Source: Longispora sp047121295 (GTDB taxonomy: Bacteria > Actinomycetota > Actinomycetes > Mycobacteriales > Micromonosporaceae). From it: 64,000 nucleotides of DNA. This document shows positions 1 through 7,743 of the stretch, piece by piece. The translations under genes were made by a program, and so were the position numbers. The stretch covers positions 372,001 to 436,000 of the forward strand of contig NZ_CP139447.1 of the NCBI RefSeq assembly GCF_047121295.1, in the 5' to 3' direction. Within the stretch, counting starts at the first letter, position 1. Each line of letters opens with the position of its first letter. A model generated the notes under the pieces. That model was not told where the DNA came from, made no database searches, and worked only from the letters and a program-made list of their open reading frames with translations.

Positions 1-467
1 GGAGTCCGGTCCAGATCGCCCAGTAGGTGCCTGACAGGCCGCGCACGGCGCTCCTCGGTAAAGAAGGTGGTTGGTAAGCGATTACCAACGCTACGAGCTG
101 GGGCTCGTCGTCAACAGGGCCCGTCTCGGCACGTGGACGTGTCCCTGGTCACCCAAACCAAGATCAAATTCATCAGGGGGTTACGGCGACACCTGCCCCG
201 ACACTTGTCGGCGGCACCGCCTCGGCCGGGCCACGGGTGGCCCCCGGCACGGGACTGAGCTGCCCTCGGGCGGTGGGCCGAGCTCCCGCGATGGCGGGTC
301 GGGAAGTCCCGGCGGTGCGCGGCACTCCGATCATGAGCCAAGATCACCGTTTGCGGCCAGGAGGTGCAGTCCCGCTGCACATTCCGGTCGCAAACGGTGA
401 TCTTGCCAGGGCCTAGCGAGCCGACGGGCCCGGCTGGGTCCGGCCGGGTCCGGCCCGGCGGGGCCGG
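1..467. other. Intergenic stretch without a supported gene
   Basis: No reading frame here has a recognisable domain, a ribosome binding site or a conserved look; the short frames are typical of random GC-rich DNA. It holds a degenerate copy of the dispersed AGATCAA/GGTTACG repeat near 160-192 and a long perfect hairpin at 339-405, both listed separately. The last 50 bases, just past the stop of the MFS gene, are a GGTCCGGCC-type simple repeat that may help terminate that transcript. The upstream neighbour lies outside the window. Confidence 0.6.
339..405. repeat. Long perfect inverted repeat (17-bp arms)
   Basis: Arms at 339-355 and 389-405 are perfectly complementary (CAAGATCACCGTTTGCG and its reverse complement). 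A smaller GTGCAG/CTGCAC stem sits in the 33-nt loop. It lies in non-coding DNA beyond the 3' end of the MFS transporter. It has no T-tract on either side. The outer end AAGATCAC is shared with the other 17-bp palindrome at 7615-7670, which suggests a common origin or binding protein. Function is not known; a terminator or mobile palindrome are the simplest options. Confidence 0.7.
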
Positions 468-1709
468 TCAGGCGTTCACCAGGTCCCGTTCCTTCAGGGC
501 CGCCGTCCGGCGGTTGCGGGCCGGCCCGGCCGCGAGGTTGAGCCCCGCGACGAACAGGCTGAGCACGAGGCAGCCGATCCACAGCGGCGCGTTGCCGAAC
601 TCGTCGAACACGAACCCGCCGACCAGCGGGGCCGCGAACGCCGCCCCGGAGAAGGCCAGCGAGAACACGCCCTGGTACCGGCCGCGCGCGTCCGTCGGGG
701 ACAGCTCGGCGATCAGCGTGGAGTTCGACGGGGACTGCAGCATCTCGCCGAGGGTCCAGATCAGCACCGTGGCCGAGTACAGCCACAGGTCGTGGGCCAG
801 CGCGGTCAGCCCGAAGCCGACCCCGACGATCAGGGAGGCCATGGCCAGGGTCTTCGACCGATCCCGGCCCCGGACCAGCCGGGGGATGAAGAGCTGGCCG
901 AGCACGATCAGGATGCCGTTCAGTGCGATCACGGTGCCGAACGTCTTCGCCGACAGGCCGTCGCGGGCCATCGCCAGCGGGAGCGAGGAGAGGTGCTGCA
1001 TGAAGACCATGGCGCTGAGGAAGGTCAGGCCGACGAGGCCGAGGTAGACCGGATCGCGGAAGGGGCTGCCGCTGGGCCGGGCCACTGGTCCGGCCCCGGC
1101 GGGGGAGCCGGTGTCGGCCACAGGAGCGGCCGGCCGGGTCTCCGGCACCTTCAGGAACACGATCAGCGCCGTGACCAGCATCGTCGCGGCGTCCACCATG
1201 AAGATCCACAGGTAGTCGAGGTCCGCCACCAGCCCGCCGAGCAGCGCCGCGACGGAGAACCCGAGGTTGATCGCCCAGTAGTTCAGGCTGAAGGCCCGCA
1301 ACCGGTCCCTGTCGGGCACGATGTCGACCATCATCGCGGAGAACGCCGGCCGGGACATGTTCTGCACGAGGCCGAGGGTGAAGGCCATCACCACGATGAG
1401 CCACTGCTGCCGGGTCAGTCCGAGGAGCACCAGCATCACGGCGGTGCCGACCTGGGCCACGAGCAGCGTGCTCCGCCGGCCCCAGCGGTCGGCCAGTTGC
1501 CCGCCGATCAGCACCCCGACGGCCCCGCCCGCGCCGATCAGGCCGATCACGAGCCCGACGAACGTGGCCTTGAAGTGCCGCTCGTTACTCAGGTAGAAGG
1601 TCAGCAGGATGGTGACGAATGCCCCGGCGCGGCTGATCAGGGTGCCGGACCACAGGTACCAGAACGTCTTCGGCAGTCCGCCCGTCGTCTGCTGTAACCA
1701 CCCGCGCAA
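468..1709 (-). CDS. MFS transporter (drug-efflux type)
   Basis: A 413-residue polytopic inner-membrane protein of the major facilitator superfamily. It has about 12 hydrophobic segments and the loop 2-3 signature GGQLADRWGRR near residues 70-80, the classic MFS motif A. Length is normal for a 12-TM exporter. The start is TTG at 1709, preceded by a strong GGAGG ribosome site 6-8 nt upstream, so translation uses a leader, unlike most neighbours. It is divergent from gpmA across 114 bp. No regulator is adjacent and the substrate cannot be told from sequence; multidrug or small-metabolite export is only the family expectation. Confidence 0.85.
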   Translation of the reverse strand: MRGWLQQTTGGLPKTFWYLWSGTLISRAGAFVTILLTFYLSNERHFKATFVGLVIGLIGAGGAVGVLIGGQLADRWGRRSTLLVAQVGTAVMLVLLGLTRQQWLIVVMAFTLGLVQNMSRPAFSAMMVDIVPDRDRLRAFSLNYWAINLGFSVAALLGGLVADLDYLWIFMVDAATMLVTALIVFLKVPETRPAAPVADTGSPAGAGPVARPSGSPFRDPVYLGLVGLTFLSAMVFMQHLSSLPLAMARDGLSAKTFGTVIALNGILIVLGQLFIPRLVRGRDRSKTLAMASLIVGVGFGLTALAHDLWLYSATVLIWTLGEMLQSPSNSTLIAELSPTDARGRYQGVFSLAFSGAAFAAPLVGGFVFDEFGNAPLWIGCLVLSLFVAGLNLAAGPARNRRTAALKERDLVNA

Positions 1710-1823
1710 GCTGCACCTCCGTGTAAGGACTCTGGCTCCTACACTTCCTTACCGGCCCGGCTCGGGTCACCCAGTTTTCGACGTGTCCTCGGTCACTGGG
1801 CGTGACGTCCCTAGGATGAGCCC

Positions 1824-2558
1824 ATGACGATCGGAACCCTGGTTCTCCTCCGGCACGGCGAGAGCGTCTGGAACGCGAAGAATCTGTTCACCGGCTGGGT
1901 GGACGTCGACCTCACCGAGAAGGGTGAGGCCGAGGCCCGGCGGGCGGGTGAACTGCTCCGGTCGGCCGACGTGCTGCCCGACGTGCTGCACACCTCCCTG
2001 CAGCGCCGCGCGATCCGGACCGCCGAGCTCGCTCTCGACGCGGCGGACCGGCACTGGATCCCCGTGCACCGCTCCTGGCGGCTCAACGAGCGGCACTACG
2101 GAGCGTTGCAGGGCAAGGACAAGAAGCAGACGCTGCAGGAGTACGGCGAGGAGCAGTTCATGCTCTGGCGGCGCTCCTACGACATCCCCCCGCCGCCGAT
2201 CGACCCGGCGGACGAGTTCTCCCAGGCCGGCGACCCCCGGTACGCGGCGGTGCCCGCCCCGCTGGCCGAGTGCCTGGCGGACGTGGTCGACCGCGCCCTG
2301 CCGTACTGGTACGACGCGATCGTCCCCGACCTGCTCCTCGGCAAGACGGTGCTGGTCGCCGCGCACGGCAACTCGCTGCGCGCCCTGGTCAAGCACCTCG
2401 ACAACATCTCGGCGAGCGACATCGCCGGGCTGAACATCCCGACCGGCTTCCCGCTGCGCTACGAGCTCGACGAGGAGCTGCGCCCGGTGAAGTCCGAGTA
2501 CCTGGACCCGGCCGGCGCCGCCCAGGCCGCCGCCGCAGTCGCGAACCAGGGCCGCTAA
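1824..2558 (+). CDS. gpmA: 2,3-bisphosphoglycerate-dependent phosphoglycerate mutase
   Basis: Cytosolic glycolytic enzyme interconverting 3- and 2-phosphoglycerate. The 244-residue length matches the family. The phosphohistidine motif LLRHGESVWN gives catalytic His11; NLFTGWVDVDL, LNERHYGALQGKDKK and the second histidine in AAHGNSLR are all present. A TAGGAT hexamer ends 6 nt before the ATG, so the mRNA is probably leaderless. Placement beside phoU-senX3-regX3 matches the mycobacterial gpm1-senX3-regX3 neighbourhood. A strong hairpin follows the stop codon. The identification is secure; only the leaderless reading is inference. Confidence 0.96.
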   Translation: MTIGTLVLLRHGESVWNAKNLFTGWVDVDLTEKGEAEARRAGELLRSADVLPDVLHTSLQRRAIRTAELALDAADRHWIPVHRSWRLNERHYGALQGKDKKQTLQEYGEEQFMLWRRSYDIPPPPIDPADEFSQAGDPRYAAVPAPLAECLADVVDRALPYWYDAIVPDLLLGKTVLVAAHGNSLRALVKHLDNISASDIAGLNIPTGFPLRYELDEELRPVKSEYLDPAGAAQAAAAVANQGR

Positions 2559-2565
2559 CCACGAA

Positions 2566-2597
2566 AGCGCCCGACCGCCACCGGGCGGTCGGGCGCT
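2566..2597 (+). terminator. gpmA: Factor-independent-like terminator after gpmA
   Basis: A perfect 14-bp stem (AGCGCCCGACCGCC at 2566-2579 pairing with 2584-2597) with a 4-nt loop starts 7 nt after the gpmA stop codon. No T-tract follows on the + strand (ACTCGTAAAAAAA instead), as is common for high-GC actinobacterial terminators. Confidence 0.75.
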
Positions 2598-2605
2598 ACT
2601 CGTAA

Positions 2606-2747
2606 AAAAATGAAGAATTTGATCTTAGATTTTGATCTGAGGCGCAGTGGCCCGCTGAGGGCGAATCTGGCAAGCATCGCGGAAAGCCGCTAGGGCTCGT
2701 CCCTGCGGCTTCTCCGAGATGCGCAGTCCAGATTCGTTCTCAGCGGG
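2606..2747 (-). repeat. Structured hairpin element, copy A (after phoU)
   Basis: Read on the minus strand, a 97-nt hairpin (2747 down to 2651) begins 2 nt after the phoU stop codon. Stems in order: CCCGCTGAG with CTCAGCGGG, CGAATCTGG with CCAGATTCG, GCATC with GATGC, then an apical stem GCCGC-AGGG with CCCT-A-GCGGC. It is followed by CTCAGATCAAAATC and a second AGATCAA 13 nt after the first (+ strand 2632-2638 and 2619-2625). Copy B after regX3 (5398-5564) has the same layout, and several base pairs differ in both partners together. This implies selection on structure, or duplication of a hairpin-type mobile element. It may also act as the phoU terminator. Confidence 0.8.
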
Positions 2748-2749
2748 TC

Positions 2750-3397
2750 TCACTCACCGAGCGGAGCTCCCGTGACGAGGTAGACGACCTGCTTGCCGGC
2801 GTTGACCGCGTGGTCGGCGTAGCGCTCGTAGAACCGGGCCAGCAGCGCCGTGTCCACGGCCGCCTCGATCCCGTGCGGCCACTCGCCCTCGAACAGCGCC
2901 TTGAAGAGCCTGCGCTCCAGCGCGTCCATCTCGTCGTCGTCCTTCTCCAGCTCGGCGCCGAGGGTGGCGTCGCGCTCGGCGAGCACGGACACCACCTTCT
3001 TGGCCATCCGGTCGGCGACCTTGCCCATGTCCGTGAAGATCTCGTGCAGTTCGGCGGGTACGGCGATCTCGGGCTTGCGGCGCAGCGAGGTCTTGGCGAT
3101 GTGCTCGGCCAGGTCGCCCATCCGCTCGATGTCGGTGGCGATGTGCAGGCTCGTGATGATGGCGCGGAGGTCGCCGGCGACCGGCGACTGGCGGGCCAGT
3201 AGCTCGTAGACGGTCTCCTCGATCTTGCGGTACATCGCGTTGATGCCCTCGTCGTCGGCGAGCACGTTCTCGGCGAGCACCTGGTCGGCCGTCAGCAGCG
3301 CGCGGGTGGCCTGGCGGAGGGCGTGACGCACCTCACCGGCCATGGCCACGAGGGTGCCGGCGAGTTGGGCGAGGTCAGAACGGAATACGTCGCGCAT
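2750..3397 (-). CDS. phoU: Phosphate signalling protein PhoU
   Basis: 215-residue all-helical cytosolic protein with two PhoU repeats (roughly residues 15-105 and 120-205), including the DEGIN, GDLRAI and DIERMGDLAEHI type motifs that line the metal-binding faces. It represses phosphate-starvation signalling by linking the Pst transporter to the SenX3/PhoR kinase. The ATG at 3397 was chosen, not the upstream in-frame ATG at 3433, because the protein then begins MRDVF as family members do and because a TACGGT hexamer lies 7 nt upstream (leaderless). It is divergent from senX3-regX3 across a region with PHO-box-like repeats, which supports shared control. Confidence 0.93.
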   Translation of the reverse strand: MRDVFRSDLAQLAGTLVAMAGEVRHALRQATRALLTADQVLAENVLADDEGINAMYRKIEETVYELLARQSPVAGDLRAIITSLHIATDIERMGDLAEHIAKTSLRRKPEIAVPAELHEIFTDMGKVADRMAKKVVSVLAERDATLGAELEKDDDEMDALERRLFKALFEGEWPHGIEAAVDTALLARFYERYADHAVNAGKQVVYLVTGAPLGE

Positions 3398-3432
3398 GGT
3401 CATCACCGTAGGGCCGATCGGCATACGGCGCA

Positions 3433-3469
3433 TGAACGTCGGTGAACGTGGACAATCCTGAGAGTGAAC
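3433..3469. promoter_or_regulatory. Candidate PHO-box repeats between phoU and senX3
   Basis: Three TGAAC units (minus-strand GTTCA) occur at 3433-3437, 3443-3447 and 3465-3469, in the divergent phoU/senX3 promoter region. GTTCAC-type direct repeats are the known binding units of actinobacterial PhoP-type regulators, normally with an 11-nt period. Here the spacings are 10 and 22 nt, so the match is good but not perfect. Autoregulation by RegX3/PhoP is inferred. Confidence 0.45.
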
Positions 3470-3541
3470 ATTCGGGAGAACCGAGCGTTTCGACTGTTGT
3501 CCGCTGGTGGAATCCTACGAAACTCACCCTACGATCGCCCT

Positions 3542-4708
3542 GTGAATGTGGTGCTGGCGATGGTTGTGGGCGCCGCTCTTGGTGCCGGAGTGACCGCGCT
3601 CTTATTCAGGGCGGTTCGGGGGAGTAAGACAGTGCAGGTTGTGGAGACCGACCTCGCGAGGACCAGCCTCGACGGCTTGCGGGCCGGCGTGATCGTCCTG
3701 GACCCGACCGACCGGGTGGCCCTCGCCAACCCGGCCGCGATCGGGATGAAGCTACTCAAGAACGACGAGAGCGGCCTTTCCCATGCCGTACTGCGCAGCC
3801 TGGTCGCCCAGGTCCGCCGCAGCGGCGACCCGCGCGACGTGGAACTGGACCTGCCCCGCAGCGGCGGGCGCAACCCGCTGGGCGTCCGGGTCCGGGTCAC
3901 GGTGCTCGACGACGACCACGTGCACCTGGAGGTCGAGGACGTCACCGAGGCGCACCGGGTGGCCCGGGTCCGCCGGGACTTCGTGGCCAACGTCAGCCAC
4001 GAGCTCAAGACCCCGGTGGGCGCGTTGCAGCTGCTCAGCGAGGCGCTGCTGGAGGCCGTGGACGATCCGGAGACCGCCCGGCGGTTCACGGAGCGGATCC
4101 AGCACGAGTCCGCCCGGCTCGCCCGGCTGGTCAGCGAGCTGATCGAGCTGTCCCGGCTACAGGGCGCCGAGCCGCTGCCCGAACCGGAGCCGGTCGGCGT
4201 CGACCGCATGATCAACGAGGTGCTGGACCGGTCGCGGACCGCCGCCGTCGCCAAGGAGATCACGGTGCGCTGGGAGGGCGAGCACGGCCTGACCGTATAC
4301 GGGCACGAGGGCCAGCTCGTCACCGCCCTGGCCAACCTCGTGGAGAACGCGATCGCGTACAGCCCGGAGAAGACCTCCATCACCATCCACTCGGAGAAAT
4401 CCGGCAAGCGTGTGAAAATCGCGGTGGCGGACGAGGGGATCGGCATCGCGGCCGAGGACACGGATCGCATCTTCGAGCGGTTCTACCGGGCCGACCAGGC
4501 GCGGTCCCGGGCGACCGGTGGAACGGGCCTTGGCCTGGCGATTGTCAAACACATCGCCAGCAACCACGGCGGGAGGGTCGAAGTGAGCAGCGAAGTAGGG
4601 GTTGGGTCAACGTTCACGTTGCGGCTACCGTCCCGACCCCCGGCGGGGGCCTCCGCTTTGAAAAGTCAGACTCGTATGGCTGACATGAAGACGAAGGGAC
4701 GCCCGTGA
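3542..4708 (+). CDS. senX3: Sensor histidine kinase SenX3 (PhoR-like)
   Basis: 388-residue membrane kinase of the phosphate-starvation two-component system. An N-terminal transmembrane helix (about residues 3-23) is followed by a PAS-like region (35-135), a HisKA domain with the H-box FVANVSHELKTPVG (His153), and an HATPase with NLVENAIAYSP, DEGIGI and GGTGLGLAIVKH. The GTG at 3542 is preferred over the GTG at 3464. A TACGAT hexamer ends 6 nt before it, the protein then begins with the membrane helix, and the earlier start would place the PHO-like repeats inside the gene. Its stop overlaps regX3 by 4 nt, implying translational coupling. Confidence 0.93.
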   Translation: MNVVLAMVVGAALGAGVTALLFRAVRGSKTVQVVETDLARTSLDGLRAGVIVLDPTDRVALANPAAIGMKLLKNDESGLSHAVLRSLVAQVRRSGDPRDVELDLPRSGGRNPLGVRVRVTVLDDDHVHLEVEDVTEAHRVARVRRDFVANVSHELKTPVGALQLLSEALLEAVDDPETARRFTERIQHESARLARLVSELIELSRLQGAEPLPEPEPVGVDRMINEVLDRSRTAAVAKEITVRWEGEHGLTVYGHEGQLVTALANLVENAIAYSPEKTSITIHSEKSGKRVKIAVADEGIGIAAEDTDRIFERFYRADQARSRATGGTGLGLAIVKHIASNHGGRVEVSSEVGVGSTFTLRLPSRPPAGASALKSQTRMADMKTKGRP

Positions 4709-5385
4709 CCAGGGTACTTGTGGTCGAGGACGAGGAGTCGTTCTCCGACGCGCTGAGCTACATGCTGCGCAAGGAAGGGTTCGAGGTCTCCGTGGCCGCG
4801 ACCGGCACCGCGGCGATCGTCGAGTTCGACCGGGCCGGGGCGGACATCGTGCTCCTCGACCTGATGCTGCCGGAGATGTCCGGCAGCGAGGTGTGCCGGC
4901 AACTGCGCACCCGGTCCAACGTGCCGATCATCATGGTCACCGCGCGGGACAGCGAGATCGACAAAGTCGTCGGCCTGGAGATCGGGGCGGACGACTACGT
5001 CACGAAGCCCTACTCGCCGCGCGAGCTCGTCGCCCGGATCCGCGCCGTGCTCCGCCGCCAGATCGAGCCCGCCGAGCTGCTGCCCGGCACCCTGGAGGCC
5101 GGCCCGGTCCGGATGGACGTCGACCGGCACACGGTCAGCGTCTCCGGCGGCACGGTGCAGCTCCCGCTCAAGGAGTTCGAGCTGCTGGAGCTGCTGCTGC
5201 GCAACGCGGGCCGGGTGCTGACCCGGGGCCAGCTCATCGACCGGGTGTGGGGCGCGGACTACGTGGGGGACACCAAGACCCTCGACGTGCACGTCAAGCG
5301 CCTGCGCTCGAAGATCGAACCGGAGCCCTCCACCCCGCGCTACATCGTCACGGTGCGCGGACTCGGCTACAAATTCGAAGCCTAG
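4705..5385 (+). CDS. regX3: Phosphate response regulator RegX3 (PhoP-like)
   Basis: 226-residue OmpR-family regulator. The receiver domain (residues 1-115) has the acidic pocket VVEDEE, phospho-acceptor Asp52 in LLDLMLPEMSG and the conserved lysine in VTKPYS. The winged-helix domain (about 130-226) ends with VRGLGYKFEA. It is phosphorylated by SenX3 and in related bacteria activates phosphate-scavenging genes. The GTG start overlaps the senX3 stop (GTGA). The gene is followed directly by hairpin element copy B, which may terminate or stabilise the transcript. Confidence 0.95.
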   Translation: MTRVLVVEDEESFSDALSYMLRKEGFEVSVAATGTAAIVEFDRAGADIVLLDLMLPEMSGSEVCRQLRTRSNVPIIMVTARDSEIDKVVGLEIGADDYVTKPYSPRELVARIRAVLRRQIEPAELLPGTLEAGPVRMDVDRHTVSVSGGTVQLPLKEFELLELLLRNAGRVLTRGQLIDRVWGADYVGDTKTLDVHVKRLRSKIEPEPSTPRYIVTVRGLGYKFEA

Positions 5386-5397
5386 GGGTTGTGCCGA

Positions 5398-5564
5398 CCC
5401 GCTGAGAACGACGCTGGACGGCGCAACCAGAAGAGCCGCAGGGCCCGCCCTAGCGGCTCTTCTCGTTGCTTGCCAGCGCCGCCCTCGGCGGGCCACCTCG
5501 CCTCAGATCAAAATCGCAGATCAACACCATCAGACGGTTACGCCGCGTCCCTGGGCCGGCAGCG
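5398..5564 (+). repeat. Structured hairpin element, copy B, plus repeat tail (after regX3)
   Basis: A 95-nt hairpin (5398-5492) starts 12 nt after the regX3 stop, in the same orientation to regX3 as copy A has to phoU. Stems: CCCGCTGAG with CTCGGCGGG, CGACGCTGG with CCAGCGCCG (one A-C mismatch), GCAAC with GTTGC, and apical AGAGCCGC with GCGGCTCT. The tail carries AGATCAA at 5505-5511 and again at 5518-5524, then a full copy of the dispersed core, GACGGTTACGCCGCGTCC (within 5529-5564). Copy B thus physically joins the hairpin family to the dispersed-repeat family. Confidence 0.8.
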
Positions 5565-5598
5565 CCGGCTCCCGCCGCCCGGCGCCGGCCCCGGCGGA

Positions 5599-7218
5599 TC
5601 ATCGGGGGCGGAGTCGGCTCCGCACCATCGCGGTGAGGTCGACGACCTCCGGAAGGCGGAGCCGCGATGCCACGAACAGGAAAGCCCCGGCGAGCGTGGC
5701 ACCTGCGGTGAGCAGGCACACCATGCTGCCGACCTTTCCCGGGCCGAGGAGCCGGGTGACCGCGAACGCGACCAGTGCCGCCGGAACGGTGGCGGCGAGG
5801 GTGGCCGCTGAGATCTTGGCCAACATCGCGAGCGTCCGGGCCGATCCCAGCGGTCCCAGGCGCCGGCGGAGCGCCCATCCGCCCAGGAGCATGGCGACGA
5901 CGAAGGACACGGCGTGCGCGACCATGATGCCCACGACCACCCAGCGCGCGGGGAGCAGGTAGAGGGCCGCGACGGCGATGGCTACCCGTAGTGCCGCGAC
6001 GGGCACGTTCAACAGCGCGGGGGTCCTGGCGTCGGGGAGTGCGTAGAGGGCGAAGATCTGGAACTGGCTGATCGCGAACGGCACCAGTGCCAGCCCTGCG
6101 GCGGCGATCACCCAACCGGTCTGGACGCCGGCGGAGACCGGATAGCGGCCCCAGGAAAAGAGCGTGACGCCGATCTCCCGCCCGAGAAGCAGGTACCCGG
6201 CGCCTGCGGGAACAAGGATCAGCGCGGTTAGGCGTGTTCCTCTCGACAGGTACTCCGCGACGTCGGCCGGCCGGTTCGTGGCGGCGGCCTCGGCCATCCG
6301 GGGCATCAGGACGGTCATGATCGAGACTGCGACCACGCCGTGCGCCATCATCAGGACGAGGTAGGCGTTGTTGAAGATCGCCGGACCGGGAATGTCGGGG
6401 CCCGCCGCGCCGGCGGTCTTCGCCGTCCGCAGAATCGCCGTCAGGGCGATTTGGTTGATCACGACATAAGCCAGGATCCAGCCGCCGGCGCGGGCAAGTT
6501 CCCGCAGGCCAAGCTGGCGCCAGTCCCACCGCCACCGCCAGCGGAACCCCGTCCGGCGAAGCACTGCCGCGACTCCGGCCGACTGCACGACGATGCCCGC
6601 TGTCGTGCCGATGCCCAGGACGAGGATGCCGGTCGTGGTGATCGTCGCGGGGGTCAGCTCGCCACTGGTGGGGATCAGCAGAAACACGCCGGCGGTGGCG
6701 ATCACGACGATGTTGTTGGCTATGGGCATCCAGGCGGGGGCGGCGAACACGCCACGGGCGTTGAGTACGGCGGTGATCACGGCCGCCACGCCGTAGAAGA
6801 ACACCTCTGGCAGCAGCAGGTACCCGAGCATCGTGATCAGCCGACTGTCCGTCGGTGACGCGTCCGAGTTGTTGATCAGGCGGGTCAGCAGCGGCGCTGC
6901 CGCCGTCGCGGCTGTGGCCGCGACGGCGAGCAGTACCACTGTCAGGCTCAACAGCCGGTCAGTGAATGCCTGACCGGCGTCGGGATCACGGGTGCGGGCC
7001 CGCACCAGCATGGGGACGACCACGCTGGCCAACACCCCGCCGACCAGGAGTTCGTAGACCATGTTCGGCAGGTTGTTGGCCAGGGTGTAGTCGTCGTTGA
7101 CCAGGTGCGCACCCAGCGCCACGCCGATCGCCGCGGTCCGGGCGAAGCCCGTCGCCCTCCCCAGAACGCTGCCCAGAGCCATCATCGCGGCACTGCGTGC
7201 CGGAGACCGTGCAGTCAT
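5599..7218 (-). CDS. murJ: MurJ/MviN-family lipid II flippase-like membrane protein
   Basis: 539-residue MOP-superfamily membrane protein with about 14 hydrophobic segments. The N-terminal block (SVLGRATGFARTAAIG, then NDDYTLANNLPNMVYELLVGG) is the MurJ signature, including the conserved arginines of helix 1 and the family NxxP-type loop. The family flips lipid II for peptidoglycan synthesis. The length fits a MurJ core without the C-terminal pseudokinase domain found in mycobacterial MviN. It is not next to parAB/trxB where actinobacterial murJ usually sits, so this may be a paralogue exporting another polyprenyl-linked precursor. It is convergent with regX3 across hairpin element B. Confidence 0.82.
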   Translation of the reverse strand: MTARSPARSAAMMALGSVLGRATGFARTAAIGVALGAHLVNDDYTLANNLPNMVYELLVGGVLASVVVPMLVRARTRDPDAGQAFTDRLLSLTVVLLAVAATAATAAAPLLTRLINNSDASPTDSRLITMLGYLLLPEVFFYGVAAVITAVLNARGVFAAPAWMPIANNIVVIATAGVFLLIPTSGELTPATITTTGILVLGIGTTAGIVVQSAGVAAVLRRTGFRWRWRWDWRQLGLRELARAGGWILAYVVINQIALTAILRTAKTAGAAGPDIPGPAIFNNAYLVLMMAHGVVAVSIMTVLMPRMAEAAATNRPADVAEYLSRGTRLTALILVPAGAGYLLLGREIGVTLFSWGRYPVSAGVQTGWVIAAAGLALVPFAISQFQIFALYALPDARTPALLNVPVAALRVAIAVAALYLLPARWVVVGIMVAHAVSFVVAMLLGGWALRRRLGPLGSARTLAMLAKISAATLAATVPAALVAFAVTRLLGPGKVGSMVCLLTAGATLAGAFLFVASRLRLPEVVDLTAMVRSRLRPR

Positions 7219-7239
7219 GGGCAGGGAGCCTAGTCGGGC

Positions 7240-7542
7240 TCAGCGGCAGGCCACGCCCTTGCTCCTGCTGACGGAGGCCCCCGCCGCGTCGGTGACCGTC
7301 ACCCGCACCGTCTGCGAGGTGCCCGACGTGCAGTCGAAGTCGATGTCGACCATGCCGTTGTACTGCGCCCCCTGGTTCCACCGGATCGCGTACGGCGCGG
7401 AGCCCCCGCTGATCGTCGCGGAACACGAGATGACGCCCCGCCCCGAACCGCAGCCGAGGCTGACGTCCAGGGGCGTGTTGAGCGGGGCGATGGCGGTGGT
7501 CGTGGTCATCAGGAGCGCGCCGAGCGCGGTAGCGAGAGTCAT
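7240..7542 (-). CDS. Small secreted protein, function unknown
   Basis: 100 residues. An N-terminal hydrophobic stretch with no strong positive start (MTLATALGALLMTTTTAIA) looks like a short Sec signal. The mature part is Gly/Ser/Thr-rich with four cysteines that could form two disulfides, and an alternating pattern typical of a small immunoglobulin-like beta sandwich. A TATACT hexamer sits 8 nt before the ATG at 7542. It lies just upstream of the murJ-like gene on the same strand with 21 bp between them, so the two may be co-transcribed. I do not recognise a family; an extracellular or cell-surface role is inference only. Confidence 0.6.
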   Translation of the reverse strand: MTLATALGALLMTTTTAIAPLNTPLDVSLGCGSGRGVISCSATISGGSAPYAIRWNQGAQYNGMVDIDFDCTSGTSQTVRVTVTDAAGASVSRSKGVACR

Positions 7543-7614
7543 GGCCCCGGAGTATAGCGATTACATCGACCACTGTGGATAGACTCGCGGGTCCGGGCGG
7601 AACACCCCGACCAG

Positions 7615-7670
7615 CCGTGATCTTCATGCACCTCGATAGCCGGAGCGACCCCCGTGCATGAAGATCACGG
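7615..7670. repeat. Long perfect inverted repeat (17-bp arms)
   Basis: Arms 7615-7631 and 7654-7670 (CCGTGATCTTCATGCAC and its reverse complement) are perfectly complementary around a 22-nt loop, in non-coding DNA. AAAAA follows on the + strand. It shares an AAGATCAC block with the palindrome at 339-405, inverted in position. It could terminate the VOC gene (minus strand, stop 7744) or be an operator. Confidence 0.7.
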
Positions 7671-7743
7671 AAAAACGCCGGCGGCGGGGTGGGCTGCGGC
7701 CGGGCAGGGGGCGGGTGGCGGCAGGGGGCGGGTGGCGGCAGGG

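Noticed and set aside
792..1697. 301-aa plus-strand frame opposite the MFS transporter
   Set aside because: Gln/Gly/His-rich shadow without hydrophobic pattern or motif; the minus-strand frame encodes clear MFS motifs.
2606..5564. Interpreting hairpins A and B as an insertion-sequence pair (composite transposon ends) around phoU-senX3-regX3
   Set aside because: They are inverted and flank a segment, but no transposase, target duplication or foreign composition is seen and the enclosed genes are core genes in conserved order.
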